From Planomonospora parontospora (GTDB lineage Bacteria > Actinomycetota > Actinomycetes > Streptosporangiales > Streptosporangiaceae), in contig BMQD01000011.1 of assembly GCA_014647935.1 (NCBI GenBank), forward strand, positions 1 to 64,000: a stretch of DNA of 64,000 nucleotides. The letters are read 5' to 3'. This document shows, piece after piece, positions 8,206 through 16,537 of the stretch. The number at the start of each line of letters is the position of its first letter. Position 1 is the stretch's first letter. The notes under the pieces are model-generated. The model had not been told where the DNA came from and ran no database searches. It was given only the letters and a program-made list of their open reading frames with translations. The position numbers and the translations under genes were made by a program.

Positions 8206-9465
8206 ATGCCCGCAGCGCGGTCGCTCTGGCGGCATCGGGACTTCATGCTGCTCTGGGGCGGCCAGTCGGTCAGCATGTCCGGGACGGAGCTGAGCGCCCT
8301 GGCTCTGCCATTCGTCGCCATGACGGTGCTCTCGGCCTCGCCGCTCCAGGTCAGCCTGCTGAGCGCGGTCGGCTATCTCCCCCATCTGGTCGCCTCGCTA
8401 CCGGTCGGCGCATGGTTGGAACGGCGGCGGCGGCGTGTGCTGATGGTGTGGTGCAACCTCTGCCAGGCCGTGGTGCTCGGGTCGGTCCCCCTCGCTGCGG
8501 CGGCCGGCGTGCTGAGCTTCACCCAGCTGTGCGTGGTGGCGCTGGCGGCGGCGCTGCTCGCGGTGGTCTTCGACACGGCGTACCAGAGCTACCTGCCGAC
8601 CCTGCTCCGCGGCGACCAGCTGGTGGAGGGGCACGGCAAACTGGGCGTGTCGATGTCGTTCGCCACTGTCGCCGGGCAGGGCGGCGCCGGAGCCCTGATC
8701 ACCCTGATCGGAGCCGCCCGGGCGGTGGCGGTGGACGCGATCTCGTACTTGGTCAGTGCGGTCTCCCTGATGCTGATCAGGACTCCCGAGCCGCCTCCGC
8801 CGCCGAGGCCGGCCGGTTCCCGGCTTCGCACGGACATGGCCGAGGGCCTGCGGTACGTGTTCGGTGACCCGTTGATGCGTCCCGTGGTCATCGCCAACGC
8901 CTTCGTGTCGGCCGCCATCGGCGGGGTGTGGGCGCTGTGGATCGTGTACGTCCACCGCGACCTGAACTGGACCGCAGCCGAGACCGGCGCCTGCATGGCG
9001 ATCAGCGCTGCGGGAGGGATCGCCGGGGGACTGCTCGCCAGGCGTCTGGCCGACCGGCTGGGGCTCCCCCGCCTCATGCTGCTCGCGGTGACCGGGTACG
9101 CGCTCGACCTTGTCCCCACCCTGGTCGCCGGGCCGGGGACCGGAGGGTATCTGCTGGTCACGGTCGGTCACTGCCTGGCCATCGCCGTGCAGATGCTCTA
9201 CATCACCGCCAACCGCAGCTTCCGCCAGCTCATCTGCCCGCCCGGGCTCATGGGCCGGATGAACGCCACCTCCCGCTGGCTGGCGCTGGGCTGCAAACCG
9301 CTGTTCGCCCTGCTCTTCGGCCTGCTGGCCACCTGGCTCGGTCTCTGGACGGCCCTCGCCGCCGGAGCACTGCTCTTCTCTGTTCCCACCGTCGTCATGG
9401 TCGCCTCGCCGCTGCGGTCGCTCCGCGAGGTGCCCGTCCACCCCGAACACGTTCTCCGCTCCTAG
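8206..9465 (+). CDS. MFS exporter, EntS/MFS_3-like
   Basis: Major facilitator of 419 residues with about twelve hydrophobic segments. The N-terminus (WRHRDFMLLWGGQSVSMSGTELSALALPFVA) and the PVGAWLERRRRR loop between helices 2 and 3 are typical of the enterobactin-exporter-like MFS_3 group, which mostly exports small molecules or peptides. The central loop SRLRTDMAEGLRYVFGDPLMRP separates the two six-helix halves. The gene starts the plus-strand operon with the TPR protein at 9479 (13-base gap) and the metallohydrolase. Substrate unknown; it could export a product of this cluster (inference). Confidence 0.9.
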   Translation: MPAARSLWRHRDFMLLWGGQSVSMSGTELSALALPFVAMTVLSASPLQVSLLSAVGYLPHLVASLPVGAWLERRRRRVLMVWCNLCQAVVLGSVPLAAAAGVLSFTQLCVVALAAALLAVVFDTAYQSYLPTLLRGDQLVEGHGKLGVSMSFATVAGQGGAGALITLIGAARAVAVDAISYLVSAVSLMLIRTPEPPPPPRPAGSRLRTDMAEGLRYVFGDPLMRPVVIANAFVSAAIGGVWALWIVYVHRDLNWTAAETGACMAISAAGGIAGGLLARRLADRLGLPRLMLLAVTGYALDLVPTLVAGPGTGGYLLVTVGHCLAIAVQMLYITANRSFRQLICPPGLMGRMNATSRWLALGCKPLFALLFGLLATWLGLWTALAAGALLFSVPTVVMVASPLRSLREVPVHPEHVLRS

Positions 9466-9478
9466 GAGGGAATCCACG

Positions 9479-11284
9479 ATGCTGCTCTCGGTCGATGCCG
9501 ACGGACGCTCGCGCGGCGTCTACCCGGTCGCCGCCGCCCTGGCGCACGCCCTGGTGCCCGCCGCGATGGAACGCCACCCCGAGCTGGTCACCGCGCACGA
9601 CGTGGAGCTCCGTGCCGTCGCCCCGGACCTGGGCGTCCCGGCTCGCCGCCGGTCCATCGCCGCGCAGCTCTCCAGGCCCGAGCGGATCCTGGTGCCGGGC
9701 TCCCGGCACACCCTGCGCATCGCCAACGGCCTGGCGGAGTTCGTCCGCGACCACCTGACGGCCGTCGGGGGTGCGGTGACCCTGGCCGTCGGGAACATCG
9801 ACCGCGCCGACGCCACCGACCGGGAGTTCCTCGAGGTCGCCGGAAGGCGGGTGGACGGGAGCCTGCTCAGGGTCATCGAGGGCGGGCCGGTGCCGTACGA
9901 GCCCCTCACCCCGGCCGAGCACGACGGGCGAGCCGACGAACTGGAGGCGTCCGGGTCGATCCGCCCGCAGTTCGGAGAGATCGCCTTCCACCGGGAGCGG
10001 GGGAGCGATCGTGGGCTCGCGGTGAAGGCGCTGCGGGAGGCCATGAGCCGCTGCCTCATGGAGGGCTTCCACCACGCCGCCGCGGATCGCGGGGAGCGCG
10101 CGCTGGAGTTGCTCACTCCTGATACGGACCTGGACGTCTGGTGGCGGACCGCGTACGGCACGGCACTGGCCTACTCGGCGATCGACCGAGAGGAGGAGGC
10201 GCGGGCGCTGCTCGACGAAGCGCGCAGAAGGGGCGTCGAGCCGAAGGCCCGCGCGACGGCGGCCTACGCCACCGCGATGCTGCTGGTGCGCCATCACCTC
10301 CCCGCCCGCCGGGACCCGGAGGAGGCGATGGCGTGGATCAACGAGGCGGTCACCATCACCTCGCTCCTGCCCGACCGGCGTGAACGGGCCTTCCACCTGA
10401 GCTTCGACCTCAACGGCGCCGCCCTGGTGCAGCTGCGCCGCGGCAGACTTCCGGACGCGCTCGAACTGGTCCAGGAGGCGGTCGAACTCGCCGAACGCGA
10501 CCTGGAGGAGGGAGAGCACCCGATCCACCGCTTGGTGCTGAGAGCCAACCGGGGGAGTCTCCTGGCGATGGTGGGAGAACCGGGGAAGGCGCTGAGCGAC
10601 CTGGACGCGGCGATCGCCGCAGACCCGGGGTACCCCGACTACTACATCGACCGCGGCAACCTCCTGCACCGGCTGGGACGGACCGCCGAGGCCGTGGCCG
10701 ACTACGAGACCGCGGCGCGGGTGGGGCTGCCCTTCCCCGAGCCCTACTACAACCGTGCCGAGATCCGCTTCGAGGAGGGCGACCTCGGCGGAGCGCTCGC
10801 CGATCTCGACTACGTCCTCGAACTCGATCCGGGCTTCGTCGACGCCTACGCCAACCGGGCCGGGATCCGGGCGGCACACGGCGATCACGAGGGGGCGCGG
10901 GCCGACGCTGTACGCGGTCTCGAGCTGGATCCGCGCAACGTCCACCTGCTGTCGGCGCTCGGACAGGCGGAGACCGCCGCGGGCCGCCACGCGGAGGCCC
11001 GCAGGGCCTTCGACGCCGCCCTGGAGATCGACCCCCATGCCACGGCGACCCTGGCCAGCCGAGGCGCGCTCGCCTACGAGTCCGGCGATCTCGAAGCCGC
11101 GCTCGCCGATCTGAGCTGTGCCATCGACCTGGAGGAGAACCCCGCCTATCTGTTCAACAGGGCCATGGTGCTCCGCGACCTTCGCAGGATCGGGACCGCC
11201 CGGCGCGATCTGGTACGCGCCGCCGCGCTGGATCCGGATGATGAGGACATACGACGGGAACTGGACAGGCTTCGGACGGTATGA
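9479..11284 (+). CDS. TPR protein with degenerate NTPase-like N-terminal domain
   Basis: A 601-residue protein with TAGGAGGGA as ribosome-binding site. Residues 1-180 do not match a family I can name. The stretch VTLAVGNIDRADATDREFLEVAGRRV resembles the Walker B/sensor region of STAND/AAA regulators, but no Walker A is visible, so ATP hydrolysis is unlikely. Residues ~250-600 form eight or more TPRs (for example RAEIRFEEGDLGGALADLDYVLELDPG). There is no signal peptide or membrane segment. It is sandwiched between an exporter and a metallohydrolase. A role in recruiting or sensing a partner, perhaps the peptide or the transporter, is inference. Confidence 0.85.
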   Translation: MLLSVDADGRSRGVYPVAAALAHALVPAAMERHPELVTAHDVELRAVAPDLGVPARRRSIAAQLSRPERILVPGSRHTLRIANGLAEFVRDHLTAVGGAVTLAVGNIDRADATDREFLEVAGRRVDGSLLRVIEGGPVPYEPLTPAEHDGRADELEASGSIRPQFGEIAFHRERGSDRGLAVKALREAMSRCLMEGFHHAAADRGERALELLTPDTDLDVWWRTAYGTALAYSAIDREEEARALLDEARRRGVEPKARATAAYATAMLLVRHHLPARRDPEEAMAWINEAVTITSLLPDRRERAFHLSFDLNGAALVQLRRGRLPDALELVQEAVELAERDLEEGEHPIHRLVLRANRGSLLAMVGEPGKALSDLDAAIAADPGYPDYYIDRGNLLHRLGRTAEAVADYETAARVGLPFPEPYYNRAEIRFEEGDLGGALADLDYVLELDPGFVDAYANRAGIRAAHGDHEGARADAVRGLELDPRNVHLLSALGQAETAAGRHAEARRAFDAALEIDPHATATLASRGALAYESGDLEAALADLSCAIDLEENPAYLFNRAMVLRDLRRIGTARRDLVRAAALDPDDEDIRRELDRLRTV

Positions 11285-11297
11285 AGGGAGGACCGCC

Positions 11298-13313
11298 GTG
11301 CTCGGTGATCCGCTGCTGCCCGAGGCCGTCGCTCGCGCGCTGGGGCAATACCGGGCGCTGCGCGACCGGCACGGGGTGTGCTGGGGAGAGGAGCTCATCC
11401 CGTACGTCGGGGAGGTGCGCACCAGCGAGTACCTGATGGGAGGTCACGACTACTGGAGCGCCTGTTTCGCCCAGCTGGGCGGTGCCGCACGCCGCGACCT
11501 GGACGCGCGCATGGGCGAGCTGGACCTGGACCGGGTGGTGCGCGACGCGCTGGCCGGTGACGTGCCGGACAACCTGGCGGTCCTGCGCCTCACCCCGGAC
11601 GGCGCCGTGCTCCGGGCCGTGACCGCGGTCGTGCTCGACGACACGCCGCTGGAGACGACGCTGCTGCTGGACTCCGGCAGGGACGGGCCGGTCACGGTCC
11701 TCGTCGACGGCACGCCGTACGAGGTGGCGCCGCACGGGGCGCGGCTGGTCGGGATCGACGCCGCCGCCCGGGTGGTCGTCGAGGGGGAGCGGGTGGACCT
11801 GGGCGTGCTCAGCCGGCGCGCGGACCGGGCGAGGATCAGGCTGCGCGCGGGCTTCCCGTGCCGGTGGAGCGTGACCGGGGCGAACGGGCAGGGCTGGTAC
11901 CCGCCCGGGGCGCCGCGCGCGCTCGACCACCACCGCAGGCCGTACTTCCACGGCGACGACCTGCTGCTGGACGTGCCCGCCGAGCAGATCACCGTGGCGG
12001 TGACGCGGGGCATGGAGTACACCACCGCCGAGCTCGCGCTCCGGCCCGCGCCCGGGGAGGAGCGGCTGGTGGAGCTGCGTCCCGAGCGGCTCTACGACGC
12101 CGCGGCCCGCGGCTGGTACGGCGGAGACCTGCACGTGCACCTCAACTGGATGGGCGACGAGCCCGCGGCGCCCGCCCGGGCCGCGGCCGTCCAGCACGGT
12201 GAGGACCTGCACGTGCTGAACCTGGTGGCGGGCAACGTCGCGGGGGAGCGCGTCTACGACCGGGAGGCGCTGGCGCACTGGGCGGGCGAGGACCTGCCCT
12301 GGTCGGACGAGCGGCACCTGGCCAGGTTCGGCGTGGAGTACCGCAACGACCTGCTCGGGCACGTCACGGCGTTCGGGCTGTCCGCTCCGCCCGGGCGTTT
12401 CCACTCCGGGTTCGCCGGCGGGCCCGACGCCGAGCCCAACAGCGCGGCGCTGGAGGAACTGCGGAGGCTGGGCGCCGTCACCGGCTACGGGCACCCCTTC
12501 CACACCGACCTGGCGGAGGACGACCCACCGGAGCGGGGCGTGGCGGCCGGGCGGAACTGCTCGGCGCGCGAGATCGTCGCCGACGCCGCGCTCGGACTGG
12601 TGGACGCGCTCGACGTGCTCAACCACTCGTCCATCCGGGCCACGGCGGTGGTCTACCGGCACCTGGTCGGAGCCGGCTGCCGCCTGGCCGTCACGGCCGG
12701 CAGCGACTCGGTGCTGTCCATCTCGCGTCGCGGCACCGCCTCCAGCCCGGCGGGCTGGCAGCGGGTGTACGCCCGCGTCGAGGGCCCGCTCACCGCGGAG
12801 TCCTTCGCCGAGGCGGTCCGCCGGGGGCGGACCTTCGCCACCACCGGCCCCTGGCTGTGGCTCTCGGTCGACGGGCACGGGCCGGGCGACACGCTGGAGC
12901 TCGCCGCGGGCGACCGGGTCCGGATCCGGGCCGGGGTGATCGGGCCCGAGGCGGAGCGGCTGGAGATCCGCACCGGCGACGGCGTCCTCGCGTGCGGTCC
13001 GCCGGACGGGCTGACCGCCGAACTGGTGGTGCGCGAGCCGACGTACGTGGTCGCGGTCGCCACCGGGGGACCGCATCCGCGGTCGTGCCATCCGTCCGGC
13101 GCCTACGCCCACACCAGCCCCGTCTACCTCGACGTGGCGGGCGCGCACGTGGCCAGGCGGGCCGACCTGGAATGGTGCCTGGGCTGGCTGGACCGGCTCG
13201 GGACCCTGCTCCGGGAGGACGGCCGGTTCGCCTCCGACGAGCAGTACCGGGCCCACCTCGACCTGTACCGCCGGGCCGGGGAGGTCTACCGCTCACGGCT
13301 CGGACACCGGTAG
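11298..13313 (+). CDS. CehA/McbA-type PHP-fold metallohydrolase
   Basis: A 671-residue protein. The GTG start at 11298 is set by AAGGGAGG 7 bases upstream, although the open frame begins earlier inside the TPR gene. A metal site of the PHP type is seen: GGDLHVHLNW near residues 275-284, later conserved histidines in LLGHVTAF and VTGYGHPFHTDL, and the aspartate in VTAGSDSVLS. The first 250 residues look like beta-rich accessory domains, and the C-terminus (CGWLDRLGTLLREDGRF-like) is helical. Family members hydrolyse esters, carbamates or phosphates; the substrate here is unknown. It ends the MFS-TPR-hydrolase operon. Confidence 0.82.
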   Translation: MLGDPLLPEAVARALGQYRALRDRHGVCWGEELIPYVGEVRTSEYLMGGHDYWSACFAQLGGAARRDLDARMGELDLDRVVRDALAGDVPDNLAVLRLTPDGAVLRAVTAVVLDDTPLETTLLLDSGRDGPVTVLVDGTPYEVAPHGARLVGIDAAARVVVEGERVDLGVLSRRADRARIRLRAGFPCRWSVTGANGQGWYPPGAPRALDHHRRPYFHGDDLLLDVPAEQITVAVTRGMEYTTAELALRPAPGEERLVELRPERLYDAAARGWYGGDLHVHLNWMGDEPAAPARAAAVQHGEDLHVLNLVAGNVAGERVYDREALAHWAGEDLPWSDERHLARFGVEYRNDLLGHVTAFGLSAPPGRFHSGFAGGPDAEPNSAALEELRRLGAVTGYGHPFHTDLAEDDPPERGVAAGRNCSAREIVADAALGLVDALDVLNHSSIRATAVVYRHLVGAGCRLAVTAGSDSVLSISRRGTASSPAGWQRVYARVEGPLTAESFAEAVRRGRTFATTGPWLWLSVDGHGPGDTLELAAGDRVRIRAGVIGPEAERLEIRTGDGVLACGPPDGLTAELVVREPTYVVAVATGGPHPRSCHPSGAYAHTSPVYLDVAGAHVARRADLEWCLGWLDRLGTLLREDGRFASDEQYRAHLDLYRRAGEVYRSRLGHR

Positions 13314-13372
13314 CCGCACCCGCCGGCGGCATCGGACACGCCGCCTCCGCGGACGGTCATTTCCAAGCGCGG

Positions 13373-14410
13373 TCAGCGGCCGGAGCAGGTCTCCCGCCTG
13401 CGCCGTTGGTAGGCCAGCGTGGCCAGTCCCAGCCCGATGCCCCACGGCAGCCAGAGCAGCGCGGGGGCGCCGCTGCCCGTGACGGGCAGTCCGTCGAGGA
13501 CGATCTGCCGGTACGGCGCCATCCCGGCCGTGATCACGGCGACGGTCACGACCGCGGCGGGGACCACGGCCGGTGCCACGGGCACGCGCCGGCCGCCCAG
13601 GTAGGGTACCCACTCCGGCAGAACCGTGCCCCAGCGCATGGACAGCCCGAGGGTGAGCAGCGCACCGGCCGCGGCGGACAGGGGAAGGCCGTACACGACC
13701 AGCGGCCCGAGCGCCTTCGCCTCCAGGTCGGCCAGCAGGTCGTGGATGAAACGCCGGTCCACGCCCAGCGGAATGCCGAGGACCCACACCGCCCGTTGCA
13801 CCGCGTACGGCAGTGGCGCGACCACCGCCACCGCGGTCGCCCAGCGGCCGATCCGGGCCCAGCGCGCCGCCGCACCCGGCGCGGCGTGCGGCCGGTCGCA
13901 CCGCGGGCACCGGGGGCCGCTCAGCAGCGACGCCGCCGTACCGGCGAGCAGCGCCCCGCCGAGAGCGCACAGCAGCTGGTTCACCACCGGCCAGTCCACG
14001 AGGCCGACGTATCCCTGCAGCCCGTAGGCCATGCTCTGGAGCACCCGGACGTCGGGCACCACCAGCAGCAGCGGGGCCGCCGCCGCCAGGAGCACCGCGG
14101 CCGCCGCCCGGCGCGGGATCCGGCGCGTCTGCAGCGATCGCCCGCCCAGCGCGGCGACCAGGCCGGCCGCGCAGCCGAGGGCGATGACGAGGCCGGTCGG
14201 TCCCGGCTCGGCGGCGGCCAGCCAGCTCCCCATGTCCTCGGCCCTGGGGTCGCCGACGCCGAGAGGGAAGCCGGCACCGCCGGACGCCCAGTACACGGCG
14301 AGGGTGCCGTAGGCCAGGCACCACAGGGCGGCCGCGTAGGGGAGCAGTCCCCCCAGCCGCTCCAGCACGCGGCCGCCTCGCCGCGCGGTCACCACCTCGG
14401 CCGCGGTCAT
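13373..14410 (-). CDS. Polytopic membrane protein of unknown function
   Basis: A 345-residue protein with about seven or eight hydrophobic segments (LPYAAALWCLAYGTLAVYWASGG, PTGLVIALGCAAGLVAALGG, AAAAVLLAAAAPLLLVV, LLCALGGALLAGTAASLL and others). A CPRCDRP motif, like half a zinc ribbon, lies in a loop near residue 170. The ATG at 14410 is preceded by GGAGG and overlaps the stop of a mini-ORF (ATGA). It is divergent from a two-component system. No homologous family is recognised beyond actinobacterial membrane proteins of this kind; a sensor or immunity role is conceivable but unsupported. Confidence 0.8.
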   Translation of the reverse strand: MTAAEVVTARRGGRVLERLGGLLPYAAALWCLAYGTLAVYWASGGAGFPLGVGDPRAEDMGSWLAAAEPGPTGLVIALGCAAGLVAALGGRSLQTRRIPRRAAAAVLLAAAAPLLLVVPDVRVLQSMAYGLQGYVGLVDWPVVNQLLCALGGALLAGTAASLLSGPRCPRCDRPHAAPGAAARWARIGRWATAVAVVAPLPYAVQRAVWVLGIPLGVDRRFIHDLLADLEAKALGPLVVYGLPLSAAAGALLTLGLSMRWGTVLPEWVPYLGGRRVPVAPAVVPAAVVTVAVITAGMAPYRQIVLDGLPVTGSGAPALLWLPWGIGLGLATLAYQRRRRETCSGR

Positions 14411-14484
14411 CGGCGTCCTCCGAGCCGGGATCCGAGCGGAGCGCCGGGACGGCACGCCCCGTGGGGCGGATGCGAACGGGTCAT
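14407..14484 (-). CDS. Candidate 25-residue leader mini-ORF coupled to the membrane protein
   Basis: Short ORF beginning MTRSHPPHGACRPG and ending GSRLGGRR. CAGGAGAAG lies 3-7 bases before its ATG at 14484. Its TGA overlaps the ATG of the membrane protein gene (ATGA). It could be a translational-coupling leader peptide. The product is basic and proline/glycine-rich, with nothing suggesting an independent fold. It may equally be a fortuitous frame. Confidence 0.35.
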   Translation of the reverse strand: MTRSHPPHGACRPGAPLGSRLGGRR

Positions 14485-14614
14485 GTCTTCTCCTGAGGTC
14501 TGCCGCCGCCCCTGTGAGCGGCACGCATTCCGGAGAGTCGCAGCCGTCCCGGTGGCCGCGGTATCCGCCGATCGGCAGATGTGGGCCGCGCCGGGCACGC
14601 TCTATGGTGGGTCC

Positions 14615-15850
14615 GTGATCGACAGTGGCGTCACCGGTGAGCCGGAGCGAGGGGGCGTCGAACGCCTCGCCACGCGCGTGCTCCTGACCGCCGCCCCGCT
14701 GGCCGCCGCCCTCGCCCTGGCCTTGGCGCTGCACCCCGGCGCGGGCCCGCTGCTGACGGTGCCCGCCACTTCGGCGCTGGGCGCGCTGGGCGTGCTGGTC
14801 GCCGGGGGGCCGCGCGTCCGGCGGATCATCGGTACGGCGGTCGGTGCGGTCTGCCTCGTCACGATCGTCTGCGTCACCGTGTGGTTCACCGGCTCGCCCT
14901 CGGGCCCCGGCGGTTCGTGGCCGCTGCTGCACGCCATGGCGCTGACGGTCATGGCGGCCCTGGTGTGCCGGTGGTCGCCGGTCCGGGAAGTCGCCGCCGC
15001 GGGCACGCTGTCCGTGCTCGCCTCGGCGGCCCTCGGCCTCCCGATCACGGGCCCGCCGCGGGGGATCTGGTGGGAGCCCATCGCGGTCTGCGCGTTCTGG
15101 TCGCTCCCCGCGGTCGTGGGCGCCGGGGCCGGCGGTTACCTGCGCTGGCTGGACGCGCGCAGGGTCCAGGCGGTACGGCAGGCCCGCCGGGCGCAACGCG
15201 TCCAGCTCGCCGGCGACCTGCACGACTTCGTGGCCCACGACGTCAGCGCCATGGTCGTCCAGGCCCAGGCCGCCCAGGTGCTGCTCCGCGGGGATCCCGA
15301 CGAGGCCGCGAGGGTGCTGCGGCGGATCGAGTCGGACGGCACCCGCGCGCTCGCCTCGATGGACCGGACGATCCGGATGCTGCGCGAACTGGAGTACAGC
15401 GCGGGCACCGGCCGTACGACGTCGCCCGGCGCGAGCGAACTGCCCGAGCTGATCGCGCGCTACGCGGGCAGCGGCGCGGGCCCGATCGAGCTGGACATGG
15501 CCCCGGGACTGGACCGGGCACTCCACCAGGAGGCGAGCACGGCCGTTTACCGCGTGGTGGTCGAGGCGCTCACGAACGTGCGCCGGCACGCCCGCCCCGG
15601 CTGCTCGGTCACCGTCGAGCTGACCGGGTCCGCGGGAGCCGGCGTCGTGCTCACCGTCACCGACCAGGCGGGCGACTCCGACCGGCTCCCGCGTGACCTC
15701 ACAGGACGGCGCCGCGGCGGAGTGGGCCTGGCCGGTCTGGCCGAGCGGATCGAGGCGCTCGGCGGCGTCTTCACCGCCGGGCCCGTCCCTCCGGCGGGCT
15801 GGCGGGTCCGCGCCGAGCTTCCCGCCGCTCACCTGGAGCCGGTGCCATGA
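14615..15850 (+). CDS. Sensor histidine kinase (HisKA_3, DesK-like)
   Basis: Membrane sensor kinase of 411 residues. Five or six hydrophobic segments occupy residues ~20-185. A basic helix follows (LDARRVQAVRQARRAQ), then the phospho-histidine in GDLHDFVAHDVSAMVVQ. The HATPase domain has VVVEALTNVRRHARP and a G-box GRRRGGVGLAGLAERIEALGG. The GTG at 14615 is the preferred start; an in-frame ATG at 14579 would add 12 residues. The stop overlaps the response-regulator ATG. It is divergent from the membrane protein at 13373-14410, which might be its target or sensor partner (inference). Confidence 0.9.
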   Translation: MIDSGVTGEPERGGVERLATRVLLTAAPLAAALALALALHPGAGPLLTVPATSALGALGVLVAGGPRVRRIIGTAVGAVCLVTIVCVTVWFTGSPSGPGGSWPLLHAMALTVMAALVCRWSPVREVAAAGTLSVLASAALGLPITGPPRGIWWEPIAVCAFWSLPAVVGAGAGGYLRWLDARRVQAVRQARRAQRVQLAGDLHDFVAHDVSAMVVQAQAAQVLLRGDPDEAARVLRRIESDGTRALASMDRTIRMLRELEYSAGTGRTTSPGASELPELIARYAGSGAGPIELDMAPGLDRALHQEASTAVYRVVVEALTNVRRHARPGCSVTVELTGSAGAGVVLTVTDQAGDSDRLPRDLTGRRRGGVGLAGLAERIEALGGVFTAGPVPPAGWRVRAELPAAHLEPVP

Positions 15851-16500
15851 CGATCCGGGTGCTCATCGCCGACGACCAGGAGCAGGTCAGGTTCGGGTTC
15901 CGCACCATTCTGGGGGCCGCTCCGGACATCGAGGTGGTCGGCCAGGCCGCCGACGGCGTGGAGGCCTTGGAGCTGGCCGGACGGCTCCGGCCCGACGTGG
16001 TGATCGCCGACATCCGGATGCCGCGGATGGACGGGCTGGAACTGACCCGGCTCCTCTGCTCCCCCGACACGCCGGTGGGCGCGCGAGTGGTCGTGGTCAC
16101 CACCTACGACCTGGACGCCTACGTGCACACCGCGCTGCGCCACGGCGCCTGCGGCTTCCTGCTCAAGCACTCGGGTTCCGGGCTGCTGGTCGAGGCGGTA
16201 CGCGCTGCGATGACCGGTGACGCGCTGATCAGCCCGTCGGTGACGGTCCGGCTGCTGCGCGAGCTGTCCGGACGGCACGAGGAGCCGGGCCGGGCGCAGC
16301 CGCTGACCGACCGGGAGCTGGACATCGTCTCCCTGGTCGCCGACGGCCGGACCAACGCGGAGATCGGCGCCGAGCTGTACATCACCGCCGGGACCGTCAA
16401 GACCCATCTCGCCCACATCCAGCGCAAGCTCGGCGTGCGCAACCGGGTCGGCATCGCCGCGTGGGCCTGGGAGACGGGCCATCGGCAGCCCGGGCACTGA
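15847..16500 (+). CDS. NarL/LuxR-type response regulator
   Basis: DNA-binding response regulator of 217 residues, partner of the overlapping kinase gene. The receiver has D9/D10, the phospho-acceptor D55 (VVIADIRMPRMDG), a conserved threonine in VVVTTYDLDAY and a lysine in FLLKHSG. The LuxR helix-turn-helix is LTDRELDIVSLVADGRTNAEIGAELYITAGTVKTHLAHIQRKL. It is the last gene of its operon and converges on the asparagine-synthase-like gene with a 37-base gap. No obvious palindromic target was found next to its operon. Confidence 0.93.
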   Translation: MTIRVLIADDQEQVRFGFRTILGAAPDIEVVGQAADGVEALELAGRLRPDVVIADIRMPRMDGLELTRLLCSPDTPVGARVVVVTTYDLDAYVHTALRHGACGFLLKHSGSGLLVEAVRAAMTGDALISPSVTVRLLRELSGRHEEPGRAQPLTDRELDIVSLVADGRTNAEIGAELYITAGTVKTHLAHIQRKLGVRNRVGIAAWAWETGHRQPGH

Positions 16501-16537
16501 CCGGCTCCGGTCCAGTCGCGCAGCCGGCGCCGGCGGG

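Noticed and set aside
13293-14324. 343-residue minus-strand ORF overlapping the membrane protein gene
   Set aside because: Arg/Gly/Ala-rich shadow; the hydrophobic frame 13373-14410 is the real gene.
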